A DNA stretch of 64,000 bases from Cyanidiococcus yangmingshanensis (lineage: Eukaryota; Rhodophyta; Bangiophyceae; Cyanidiales; Cyanidiaceae), in contig VWRR01000011.1 of NCBI GenBank assembly GCA_013995675.1, forward strand, positions 310,001 to 374,000, in the 5' to 3' direction. The first letter of the stretch is position 1; every line of letters begins with the position of its first letter. Shown piece after piece: positions 29,184-39,453 of the stretch. The position numbers and the translations under genes are program-made. Under the pieces are notes generated by a model. The model ran no database searches, was not told the DNA's origin, and saw only the letters and a list, made by a program, of their open reading frames with translations.

Positions 29184-32100
29184 ATGGGCCGCATCCACCA
29201 TATCGAGCTTGAGAACTTCAAATCTTACGGCGGCACAGTATATATTGGTCCATTTGTGGAAGGTTTTACGGCAGTGATCGGGCCAAACGGAGCAGGCAAG
29301 TCCAACCTCCTTGACGCGTTGAGCTTTGGTCCTCGGCTTGCCAGCCCGTTTCCTTCGGGCGCGACGACTCGCCGAGCTGATTCACCGTGAAGGCTCTCAG
29401 GGGGAGGGGGACGTGGCGGGTTCAGCTGAAGCCGGTGATGGCCAGGGTTTGGAAGGCACGGCGCCAGGAGGGACCTCCTCAGCTGAAGAAGCGTTCTCAC
29501 GTACGAGCGCCAGAGTTCGCCTCTTTGTGGAGCCAGCAGCTGGACGGATGACGGTTTTCGAGCGTGCAGTGAACTCGAATGGCGTGTCAAATAACTGGGT
29601 GGACGGCCAGAACGTCTCTGCAGAGGAGTATGTGACAGCTCTCGCGCAGCACTCAATCCTTGTTCACGCGCGGAACTTTCTCGTTTTTCAGAATGAGGTT
29701 GAGGATATTGCAAGCAAGTCGGGCAGAGCGCTGACGTCACTTTTTGAGGAGGTTTCGGGCTCCGCCGAGCTGAGCACTGATTACAACGCAGCGTTGGCTG
29801 AAGTCCGAAAAGCGGAGCAGCGCATGTACCTCTGTTCGCAAAAGAAGAAGGGCATCATGGCCGAAAAGAGACAATGCCGAGAACATCAAGATGAGGCCGA
29901 GCGTTATAGTGAGTTGCAGCGCAGCATAGCAGAGACCAAGAAGATTCACATGCTCTTTCGCATTTTCCATCTACAGGCAGATAGCTCTGAGGCGGAGGAG
30001 AACATCCAACGTCTCGAGCACGAGCTCGAGTCCCTGCGCAGGCGACGAGCTGACATAGCGCGTGACCTTGAGCACCAGAAACGCGACCAGGCTCTTGCAC
30101 GACGTGAAAAAGCCGGGCTCGAAAAACAACGGCAGGCTCTAGAACTTGCTTTGGAGCAGAATTTAATAAAGCAGGCAGCCGTGCGTGGTGAGCTCAGAGG
30201 ACTCAAGAAGAAAATCGACGTCGACACGAAGGCCTTGGAAAGCACTCGAGTGAGTCGCAGGCGAACAAGCGAAGAAATCGGCGCGCTGGAGACGGCGCTC
30301 GAAGAAGTCGAGCGGGCGCTGCAGTCCTTGGAATGCGAAGAAGAGAAATCTGTCGATGAATTGAGCGCCACAAACGGTATAGATCCAGCTGCCATCTCCA
30401 AATTACGCGATGAGGCAGCTAAGAGCACCGCTGGGGTGCGTCAAATGCTCGCAGCAGCCGAGCGGGCTGCCGCGGCGTTGCAGGCAGCCCACAAAACCGA
30501 GTCGCAAAAGGCATCCTCCCTGGAGCGGCGCCTCGCGGAGTTGGAATCTGAAAAACAGCGAATGGAGTTACAGATTGAAAAAATCCAGACAAAACTGCGT
30601 CAAGAAGAGGCAACACTCGTGCAAGCTCGAGCCGCGGAGGAAAATACTCGAAAAAAACAGACCGAGCAAACCCAAAGACGAGAAGAACTGGAACGAGCTG
30701 CCGAAAAGTATCGGGAACGCCTACTGGAAGTGCGCTGTGCACGGCTGGAATCTGAGCGAGAGCGCCGTTTTCATGAAACTCTCGACCAGATGATGCGTCT
30801 CTTTCCAGGCGTTCGAGGACGCATCGCAGACCTCTGTCGCCCTATCCAAAGACGCTACGAGGAAGCAATTTCGGTCATTCTGGGCAAGCTAGGGGAAGCG
30901 ATCGTCGTCGATGATGAGCGCACAGCCAGTGAGTGCATCGCGTATCTCAAGCAGCAGCGCGCTGGGACAGCAACGTTCCTGCCGCTTGCCGAGATTCGAC
31001 CTGTGCCGCTCGCCGAGAGCCTCCGAGGTTTAGGCGGCACCCTGCGACTCGCCATCGATGTACTCGAGTTTGAAAATTCTATCTTCCCCGCCATCCAGTA
31101 TGTCACCGGAAATGCCCTAGTTTGCGACAGCTTAGATGAAGCGAGACAAGTCGCCTACAGCGGAAATGAGGTTCCAAGGGTTTGCACGGTCGATGGAACC
31201 CTTATTCATCGCTCCGGCTTCATTACTGGTGGTGCAGAATCAGACCATAGAGCGTCACGGGCGCTATGGGAGAATGAACATGCAGCCACTTTGAAAAAGG
31301 ATTTGGACCAAGTTCTTCTGGAACTAGCCAAGCTCGGTCCTGCCGACCTTGCGCAAGAGCGTGAGGAAGCAGAGGCGGCCCATGAAACCATTCTCTCCGC
31401 TCAGCGCCACCTCGAATACCTCCGACAAGAGCTTCATCAAGGGGAAGAGCGAGTGGCTAAAATCAGATCGCAACTGCACTCACTCCAAGAGCAGTTGGCG
31501 AGGGCAAAATCCAGCGAGGCTACGTAGCCAACAGGAACTCGAGGCTAGCTTTGCGAGAGTATCTGAAATCAAAGAGCGTATCGAACAGGCTGAAAGAGAG
31601 ATATTAGGAGATATCTCTCCCGTGAGCATTCATCGAAGCGAAGAGTTCCGCGAACGCCGACTGGCGCTTACATCGCAACAAGCGAAGCTCAGGGCACGGC
31701 TGGAGTACGAGCGCGCACGTTATGCAGAAAGCGGCGAGAACGATCTGCTTGAGCGTCTCGAGAAAGCGACGACGGATAAGGACCGTGCAGAAGCAGAGCT
31801 CCAGACCCTGATTGAGGAGCAACAGCGCCTCGAGAGCGAGATTCAAGAGTCCGTACGCCAACAAAAACGGATTCAAGAACAGCTCGATGATCTCGAAGGC
31901 CGCCTACAATGCAAGCGAGAAGAAGAAAAGAATATTATGGAGGAATTGAATGCCAACGAAGGCATGCTGAACAGTTTCCGTGCGCGCAAAGTGGAAATCG
32001 CCGAGCGGCTCATGGGTCTTCAGACAGATTGCCGGATCGGGCAGATCGAACTGCAAATGCAGACAGGAGATTCTTCCGAGTCGCACACGGAGCATGGAAG

Positions 32101-33187
32101 ACGGACCACCTCCCGAAACCGCGCTCGATCCGGTGCTCGCCGGGAGGATGCAACGCTCACGGGTGGAGACCACCAGCCGCTTTCAATCGAAGATCTGGAT
32201 TTTTCGCTGCTCAGTGAAGAGTATAGGGCGGCTCGGGCTCCATCTCAACGAGATGAGATCGAATTGAGGCTCACTGAGCAAGAACGCGCCTTTGTGGCCG
32301 AGCTGGAACGTATGACGCCAAACCTGCGCATAACAGAGCAGCTAGCCGACATCCAGCAGCGGCTTGACGCCGTTGCAGCAGAACAGGAGGCAGCACGAAC
32401 TGCTCTCGCCGAAGCAAACAGCAACTGGTCGAATGTGCGCGATGAACGAACGCGACGTTTTCTGCACTGTTTTGAACACATCTCCGCAGGTATTGACACC
32501 ATATACAAGGAGCTTACTCGTTCTGAAATCCATCCATTGGGCGGGAGCGCTTCTATGAGCCTCGAATCATCCACCACTGAACCCTATCTCGGAGGCATTC
32601 GCTTCAGCGTCATGCCACCAGCAAAGCGTTTTCGAGATATAGACCAACTCAGCGGTGGCGAGCGGAGTCTGGCGGCGCTCGCACTCGTCTTTGCATTGCA
32701 CGATTTTCAAAAATGCCCTTTTCTCATCATGGATGAGGTGGACGCGGCGCTCGACCCTGCCAACGTGCGCCGCGTTGCGACCTACATCCGCGAACGCGCT
32801 TCCGGCTCGGAACCCTTCCAAACTATAGTGATCTCGCTGAAGGATACGTTTTTTGAGTTTGCGCACGCCCTTGTTGGAATATACAGAAATCCACTGCAGG
32901 GTCGTTGCAGCCGTGTTCTGACTCTGGACCTCGAGTCTCTAGCTGCTGAGCGCCCATACGCAGAGCAGTCGCATTCAGGCAGCGCAAATAGACTCCGCAG
33001 TGGCCGTGACCGAGACTTAGCGCCCGCGTGCTGGATGCAGGACAGGCACGACTCCAAACCTCTGGCTCACTCGATATATTGGTGCATGATTCGTCGCAGC
33101 GCTGTTTCCGAGACTCGCCTCGAAAACGGGAAGATGATGGGTATGCTCCCCAGGTTTACTGACGCTGGCTCCCGATGCACTTGTTGA
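29184..33187 (+). CDS. SMC1: Cohesin subunit SMC1 (two +1 frame breaks)
   Basis: ATPase of cohesin, which holds sister chromatids and extrudes DNA loops. From the ATG at 29184: [17 protein letters not shown] and Walker [19 protein letters not shown] in frame 1; the head continues in frame 2 (VLGLPARFL; then [20 protein letters not shown] and [12 protein letters not shown]), followed by the first coiled coil and the hinge. The hinge is SMC1-specific: [54 protein letters not shown], and GFITGGAES. Frame 3 carries the second coiled coil, the signature [20 protein letters not shown], Walker [15 protein letters not shown], and [20 protein letters not shown]. Breaks are at 29325-29329 (tttgg) and 31501-31526. 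About 1330 residues in all. The tail beyond [10 protein letters not shown] is unconserved. Confidence 0.95.
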
Positions 33188-33397
33188 TGCTCTTGAAATG
33201 ATCCGAAAGAAGCCGTAGTAAAAAAAGTACAGTTCACTCACAAAACTAGGCTCGAGGCTCGACTCGAGGACAGTCCGTACAAATTTTATCGCGCAGCGCA
33301 GTCGAATTGGTCTCGCGGTGTCGTCTCGGCGTCCGCGCTCATCGTTTGCGCTTTGCTGTCGTGCTGCGTCCACTCGGTTCGTGGCAAACCGTCTACA

Positions 33398-34780
33398 ATG
33401 TCGCAAATGACGACCTTTGTGCAACCTTTTGGAATTCCTGGTCTCACTCCTAGTCTTTGCCGTCCGCGAGTCTCAAAAGGCCCGTGTTTTCCGGGTCAGG
33501 ATCGAGTGTGTACCCGTGAACGAATGCGTGCAGGCGCTGAGGAGGCGCGCCCCACCGTACCGGTTGTTGTGCAGCGCGCACGGGTGGCAGCGGCACGGGC
33601 GATAGATCCGCGAAGGCCAACTCGCCAACGCGGTTCCGGTGAACAACAACGTCAGCAACAAAGCTTCGAAAGTTACGACTCAAAGACGGCACCACTGCCA
33701 GTAGGGCGCACTTCTGTTGGGCTCCTTATTAGCGTCGTCGTCATGGGCGCTGCTTTGGGCACCGCAGGCTTTTTCGGTCTGAAGCGTTTCCGGAAACAGC
33801 GGGAGTTGTTACTTGCTGAATATGCTGAAGAACTGGTGGAGGCGTTGCAGTTCGTGGAGAGGCGCTCGGAGGATCTCCCCGACGAGGAGAAACTAGAGAA
33901 AGAGATCGCGGAGGTAACCAGGCTCTACAGAGCCAAGGCTCCGCTCTGGGGACAAAAGCGGCGAATGTACAGCTCGTTCTTGTATACCTTAATACGGAAC
34001 GTGAAGCTGACTGTGGGTTGCATTTTCGCGGCTCGCATCGTCCAGCGAGCCCTTGGAGTCACCGAGAAAGTGGCGGCTGAGACCATGAATGCGCTTGCCG
34101 AAGAGCGTTTGGCATCAGCGCCAACACTGTTGGGTAAACTTCTACTCCTCAGTGATCGGTTGGACGTGGACAAGAAAAGTCTACGAATCCGTGACAAGTT
34201 CACTTTCAGTGCGGAAGTGGTGAATAATTTGCAGCAAAACTTGCGAGAAAGCTGTTATCGAGATATTTTGGAGGAGCGAATACAGCGCATGCGGGAGGCT
34301 CGCGGGGAGGCCCCGCTCACCATCGCCGATCTGGCGGGCCCCATGCAGGATGAGGAGTTGGAGCGCTTTCGGAGGCGCCTCGCGCGAGCAACGCTGGATA
34401 CAGAGCTGGCAAAGAGTCTCTTGAATTCAGAGACCATTCCGCGAGGTTACGAAATCCTGGGATTTCAAGAAGCCGAGGCTCGCAGCATTCTTGAGGCTTT
34501 CATAGCCGATAAGGAGCGAGGCATAGAGGATGCTGGCCGTGACGTGGAGGCTCGGGAACGAGCGCTCATGAGCCGAATGCGCGAGGCGGCGCGCGAATCG
34601 GACAAGGGAGCATCCTCGTCAGCGACCAAGCCCTCCGGGCACCGTTTTGAGTGCCAGCGTTGCGGCTACGCGCTCTATCCTGCTGCAGGCAGAGAATGGA
34701 AGTTTTACGGAGATAACTTTGCCTGTCCGCAGTGCGGTGCGCCGAAATCGGAGTTCCGAGACACCTCTGAAAATTCGTAA
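33398..34780 (+). CDS. Membrane protein with C-terminal rubredoxin-like domain, probably plastid
   Basis: 460 residues from the ATG at 33398. A Pro/Arg-rich, acid-poor leader of ~100 residues suggests plastid targeting. A membrane helix follows (SVGLLISVVVMGAALGTAGF) with a basic flank FGLKRFRKQRE, then a charged helical region, a moderately hydrophobic stretch (FLYTLIRNVKLTVGCIFAAR), and a long charged segment. The end is a rubredoxin-like domain: FECQRCGYALYPAAGREWKF, then DNFACPQCGAPKSEF, with two CxxC pairs that would hold one iron or zinc, spaced as in rubredoxins. Plastid rubredoxins act in photosystem assembly or electron transfer; here the domain is fused to an integral membrane protein. 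I do not recognise the middle region as a named family. Confidence 0.7.
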   Translation: MSQMTTFVQPFGIPGLTPSLCRPRVSKGPCFPGQDRVCTRERMRAGAEEARPTVPVVVQRARVAAARAIDPRRPTRQRGSGEQQRQQQSFESYDSKTAPLPVGRTSVGLLISVVVMGAALGTAGFFGLKRFRKQRELLLAEYAEELVEALQFVERRSEDLPDEEKLEKEIAEVTRLYRAKAPLWGQKRRMYSSFLYTLIRNVKLTVGCIFAARIVQRALGVTEKVAAETMNALAEERLASAPTLLGKLLLLSDRLDVDKKSLRIRDKFTFSAEVVNNLQQNLRESCYRDILEERIQRMREARGEAPLTIADLAGPMQDEELERFRRRLARATLDTELAKSLLNSETIPRGYEILGFQEAEARSILEAFIADKERGIEDAGRDVEARERALMSRMREAARESDKGASSSATKPSGHRFECQRCGYALYPAAGREWKFYGDNFACPQCGAPKSEFRDTSENS

Positions 34781-35874
34781 ATGCTAGGAACGTTTTTACC
34801 TGAGTTTGCCAGCAAAGAGCTGCGACCGAGACGGACGCATTCGTGGCCGCTCTATCGCAAAAAATCGGTGGCTTTATCGCCGTTGAGCCCACAAATCCGA
34901 GCCGACAGGACATCTACGATGCAGGGCAGCCCTGCGAACATGACGCCGAGCGGGAATGCCCACTGCGCTGGATGTATCACGGACACACTCGAATTCACAA
35001 ATTTGTTGCGAGCGAATTCGCGCCTGCGGAGCACTCGAGAACAATGCCAGGACATGTGGACCTGAGGAAATCCGTTCAGGCGCCCGCATTTGTCTACGCA
35101 TCCAGTCAAAGATCATATCAGCACGAACTGAGCAGGATACCGGTTGCGAACCAGTGGCCTATTCGATACATGCTTTGGAAACCCGAAGGTATCTATTCTA
35201 CAAAGGGACACCCAACTTTTGGCACAGCATATTCATTCGAAGCAAACGGGCTGGAAGCTCCGACTAAGACAAGTTGAAGAGCCGCCAACAACATAGTACT
35301 TTCTACCGGAAGACTTGAAGTTCATGTCCACGGTACCTACCGAGAGCGTTCGGTGCTCTTCAGGCTCGACTCGGTTACTGCTGCGCGATCCCCGTGTGGC
35401 ACGCGTTGTGCGCCGGAGCCGCCGCCATCACCGAGGCACGTGTGCATCTCGGGATAGGCGGGGTGCGGCGCGCCGGGGCGCTCCCAACCATCTCGCGCCA
35501 CGACGACCGCCCATTTGGCCAGCCGCAAAACGATCGCCCTGGGCAACGCCGCTGAACAGCTCCCCTGCTCGCTGTACGTTCTTTGCAGAAAAACTTGACG
35601 TGTTGTCTGGGATATGGGAACGGTCTCTATTTGGACTGGCTTTGTCCAGTGCTGGGTTCAAGATGCTGCATTCACTGTACAGAGTGTTCGCAAGCGGGCC
35701 TTGACGCCGCTTGAAGGGGTCAGCGTGGGTATTTTGCGCGCTCGAGGTCGCGAGTTGTCTTGGACGTTACGTGGTTGCGCGCCAGAGCCAGGGAGTTTGT
35801 CAGGACATGTTTTCGAACTGGCGACGCCGTTGACCACGGAGAGAAACAAAGCCTCTGTCGGATATAATGGAGCG
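34781..35874. other. Intergenic or weakly coding, nothing recognised
   Basis: About 1.1 kb. A 144-codon plus-strand frame at 34843-35277 and several G+C-rich frames at 35315-35704 lack recognisable motifs. The frame of the unknown gene downstream is open from an ATG at 35614, so its N-terminus could begin inside this stretch. Confidence 0.4.
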
Positions 35875-36600
35875 ATGAATGAACTGAGTACAGCACAAGG
35901 TGAGAAAACGGGCAAGCGTTTTTCGAGTTCTGGCGCGTCAGGCGCAGTCAAAAAGGCAGTCCTGGGGCTCGCTTCCGAAACCATGGCAGAACCCGTTCAA
36001 GTTCAAGGAGAGCAAACAGACAAAGGTAGCTTTACACCGCACACGCCGACTGAGGCGTTCGGCGGTCTGGGGGTATGTTGGGAAGAGCTCGAGCACCCAC
36101 GGCTTGGGGAGAAGCTCTCTATTTTTGAGCGCGCAGCTGCCGAAGTTGGCGCTGCGGTATGGTCGCGTATCGCTGCAGATGACGAAGTTGAGGTTGTTCA
36201 GGACGGAACGGCCACGAAACGAGATGACCTGGATCAGGCTAGGAACCTCCAACCGCTTGGTGACTTTGAGATCCACCCTCTCTACAAGGACGAGGCACGC
36301 GAAATGCTCATCCGTCGTATGCGGGAATCCAGACGATTTATCTTACGGTTGCAGCGCGAGATCGATGATTTTCCTGAAAGCCTCGAGAAGCTCATCGCCG
36401 AAATAGACGCTTGCTCGGCGCGAGGCGATCGGCAGCGTCGTCAAGAACTGCTAGCACAAGGCCAGCGCATTTGGTCACGGCATCATGAAGCCATCGATAT
36501 CATTGCTCGCGAAGAGCTGCGCATGGAAGAGTACCTGTACGCGTGGGGTCGAATGCGCTGTGGTGAAGGCCTGGCAGATGCTGCCGAGCATGGGTTGTAA
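35875..36600 (+). CDS. Hypothetical protein with charged helical C-terminus
   Basis: Unrecognised. 241 residues from the ATG at 35875 (328 from an upstream in-frame ATG at 35614). The first ~90 are Gly/Ser/Thr-rich and probably disordered. The C-terminal 110 residues are strongly helical and charged: DFEIHPLYKDEAREMLIRRM, ESRRFILRLQREIDDFPESL, then repeated Arg/Glu heptad-like positions and a finish AREELRMEEYLYAWGRMRCG. This looks like a genuine coiled-coil or helical-bundle protein. No membrane helix, signal or metal site is apparent. Convergent with the SBPase gene, 215 bp apart. Coding status is supported by composition and length, function by nothing. Confidence 0.55.
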   Translation: MNELSTAQGEKTGKRFSSSGASGAVKKAVLGLASETMAEPVQVQGEQTDKGSFTPHTPTEAFGGLGVCWEELEHPRLGEKLSIFERAAAEVGAAVWSRIAADDEVEVVQDGTATKRDDLDQARNLQPLGDFEIHPLYKDEAREMLIRRMRESRRFILRLQREIDDFPESLEKLIAEIDACSARGDRQRRQELLAQGQRIWSRHHEAIDIIAREELRMEEYLYAWGRMRCGEGLADAAEHGL

Positions 36601-36815
36601 ATAGAGCCTTGTCCTAAACCTTTTCCGCCCGGTGCAGAATCATCCAGCATCAACGTCGAAGGGCATGGTGTGTTCTGCCGATCGAGGCGGGAAACGTTTT
36701 TCGATTCTGCGACGCTGAGCGAGCATGACGACTCGGGGTCGCTGCGCGCACTAGGAAAATTGAAAATCTCGAAAACCTTGTCGATCGATACGAGTCGCCA
36801 TCCCGGAGCGTTGTT

Positions 36816-37952
36816 TTACTTTATGTACCGCTTTCCCACCATTTCGTTGAATCTCGCGACTTCGCCTTTCGATCCATAACAGATTTGAGAACGAATGTCC
36901 GTCGAAGGAATTGGGATGTCCAGCGCGCTCCGTTCACCGTCACTAGATGCACCACCCGCTCTTTCGATGAGGTACGCTATGGGCGCCACCTCGTAGAGCA
37001 CTCGAAGCTTTGCTGGTGCGGAAGGCGATCCCGGATTCGCAAAAACACCTTTGCCCTTGATGAGGATCTGGTTGCAGTCAGGCACCATACCGCCAGTGTA
37101 ACGCAGCTGGTACTTGTTCTCCATCCAATACTGCACGAGCTTTGCATACCCTGGATTGTCCTGGGTCGCTTTCAGATTCCCTGGGGCAAAGAGTTTCCCC
37201 TCATTAATGGTGTAGAAGGACTGCACCAGCACCCACATACCGTGATTCCCCGAAAAGTTATCCACTAGAAGAAATTCATGGGTTCCAGGGAGCCCATTCA
37301 GCGAAACGGTTAACGAGGTTCGAGGTCCGTAGACGGCCATACCGGCAGCCTCCAACTCACGACCAGTGACACCAGTCAAGCGCTTTCCTCTCCAAATCCC
37401 AAAAATCGTGCCAACAGAAAAGTTCGTATCCACAATAGAGGAGCCATCAAGCGGGTCCCAGGCGACGGCAAAAGTCGTCCCTCCGAGGTCCTTCTCGATG
37501 GGTTGCTCCTCCGAACTCCCAATGGCGACAACACCTGAAGCGCGCAAAGCAGCCTCGATGGTGCGGTCTGCCAACAAGTCCACCGCGAGTTGCTGGTCGC
37601 CAAAGGCGTTGACGCACTCCTCCTTGTTACAGGACGCTGTTCGAACCTCATAGCCCACCACTTTGCAGGCCATAAACATCGCCTCTACCGCTTCCGCAAG
37701 CTCTTTATCCGTTGTCAACGCCAAGAACTCGTGAAGTCGCATGCCCTCGACAACGCGCTCATCTATTTTTGGCATCTGCACCGTGCGAGAGCCCTCTGCT
37801 GAGGGAGCCATCGACATCCAAGTTTGCAGCTGCCCTCGAGCAACGAAACCGGGCACAGTGCGCGAATGACTCACCCGGGCATTGCTCGTTCTCAGCACGG
37901 GCTTTCTAATTCCCAATGCAGTCAATGGTGCAAACGCTAGTTTCGGGTGCAT
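36816..37952 (-). CDS. Sedoheptulose-1,7-bisphosphatase, plastid
   Basis: Calvin-Benson cycle enzyme that dephosphorylates sedoheptulose-1,7-bisphosphate in the stroma, committing carbon to regeneration of the CO2 acceptor. Start chosen at the ATG at 37952: the next ~55 residues (MHPKLAFAPLTALGIRKPVL and on) form a good transit peptide, while the frame further upstream is implausible. The mature part has FGDQQLAVDLLADRTIEAAL, the metal/active-site block AWDPLDGSSIVDTNFSVGTI with FGIWRGKRLTGVTG, GTHEFLLVDNF, INEGKLFAPGNLKAT, RYTGGMVPDCNQI and LYEVAPIAYLIERAGGASSD. SSIVDTNFSVGTIF and the TNF step favour SBPase over FBPase. RTASCNKEECVN carries two Cys in the region where plant SBPase has its redox pair, which suggests but does not prove thioredoxin control. 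Confidence 0.92.
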   Translation of the reverse strand: MHPKLAFAPLTALGIRKPVLRTSNARVSHSRTVPGFVARGQLQTWMSMAPSAEGSRTVQMPKIDERVVEGMRLHEFLALTTDKELAEAVEAMFMACKVVGYEVRTASCNKEECVNAFGDQQLAVDLLADRTIEAALRASGVVAIGSSEEQPIEKDLGGTTFAVAWDPLDGSSIVDTNFSVGTIFGIWRGKRLTGVTGRELEAAGMAVYGPRTSLTVSLNGLPGTHEFLLVDNFSGNHGMWVLVQSFYTINEGKLFAPGNLKATQDNPGYAKLVQYWMENKYQLRYTGGMVPDCNQILIKGKGVFANPGSPSAPAKLRVLYEVAPIAYLIERAGGASSDGERSALDIPIPSTDIRSQICYGSKGEVARFNEMVGKRYIK

Positions 37953-39453
37953 GACACTTGTTTCTTCGTTGTCGTGAGCCACGACACGCACGCGACGCTG
38001 CCGAGGTGGCACAGCTGCAGATCTGGCCCACCTGGCGGTGTGCCGACCGTCGTCGACGACGTCGTCGTCGAGGCTGTCGCCGCACAACAGGCGCTGGACG
38101 GGGGCACCGTGACAGGTCACACGGCGGTGCGCATGCTTCGTGACGCCGGGGATCGAAGCCTGCATGTCGATCCGCCACGCCATGCGCGTTGCCCCGGTCA
38201 CGGTTCCACTGGACTGAGGATGAACGCGCTTCTTCTCCGCAGATTCGCAGCTGGACGAGTTGGTTGCGAGTCTCGATCAAACAGTCCAACGTACATGTCA
38301 TACGATCGATTTGGGAAATAGTCTCTATCGGGAGATGATTGTCCTGCAAAGACACGGGGATCGTCGGACATCGCCGTCCAGCGAGTCGTGCCGATCGATC
38401 GCCCGCAAGCGGCATGCTTCGGGTCGTATCCTGTTCATCGATTGAGTGTGCAGACGAAATCAAGGATATCGTTTTGGTCCCTACAATCCGATTCCTTTTA
38501 GAATAAAACCAGAAAAAGACGAATTTCAACGAATAGAAGCAGACCTCTCGAGGATGAGACCTTGATCTTGTATTCTTTGCGAGATGCATAGCGTGCTACG
38601 AGACATAATGCGGACCGTCAGGCGCGCTGGGATGCCGAATCAATTTCAGACGTTTGCAATGATGAGCACGCATCCTCTGAGACGCTAGCGTGCAGAGAAC
38701 ACATGGTGACCCATCGTTTTTTGTTGATTCTCGGCCGCTGAACGCCTATGTTGGATCCGTTCGATCGATGTAAGAAAAGCGTCGAGTGCGTCCAGACTAG
38801 CGCACGAGACCAACACATTTGTCTCGAGCTCACGGACTAGCGAGCCTCTGTGCTGGCAGAAGCACGCTCGCTTCCGTCTATAGCCGTGCAGAGAGAGCCC
38901 TTGTGCAGCCCTATTCGAACGCAGCACTTTCCGCCGTCACAACGCCAGTGTGTGGGCTTCCCGTGCGCACTGGTCGGCAACTTGCACGGCAGCAAACGCA
39001 GCGCTGGTCAGCAAAGATCCACGCACCCGGCTCAGCGCAGAGAGGCCACACCAACCGCGTTCCGTTGCCCAAAGTCCCGAGTTGCAGGCCAGAGGAGGCA
39101 GTCTCTCTCCGTCTCCGTCTCCGTCTCCGTCTCGGTTCACTCTGTTTGGCGCTCGTGGCGAAAAGCTATCGGCAACAGCGAACAACTCGTTGCTGCGGCA
39201 CCGCCAGGTGGGTGAGCTGCGAGACTTGTACGAGAGCCGTGGCACACAGCTCCCGGGCGCCTCGCCCCAGAGAGAGCGACGAGAAACCTCGAGAGACTCA
39301 CCGCACAAATGCAAAAACTCTCGAAGCGTCATCGCCAATGACTCCAGCCAGGCACAAGATGCATTGGTACCCGCAGAGAATACCCGAACACACGTTCAGT
39401 ATACCAGTTTAGTCCTATGATCGCATCGAGCACAGGGTACGCACAACCGCCCC
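37953..39453. other. Intergenic with a short CCGTCT repeat
   Basis: About 1.5 kb upstream of SBPase and downstream of the RHD3-like gene. G+C-rich near both ends, A+T-richer around 38450-38560. Frames of up to ~200 codons on the plus strand (38819-39412) are Arg/Ser-rich without motifs. The hexanucleotide repeat at 39106-39134 is the only structure seen. Confidence 0.5.
39106..39134 (+). repeat. Hexanucleotide microsatellite (TCTCCG)n
   Basis: Four perfect units plus a partial one, in non-coding DNA 320 bp downstream of the RHD3-like stop codon. Confidence 0.9.

Noticed and set aside
34843-35277. 144-codon plus-strand frame after the rubredoxin gene
   Set aside because: No motif, unremarkable composition, and overlapping frames on the minus strand of similar length.
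38819-39412. 197-codon plus-strand frame
   Set aside because: Arg/Ser-rich, runs through the TCTCCG microsatellite, and has two equally long alternatives in other frames.
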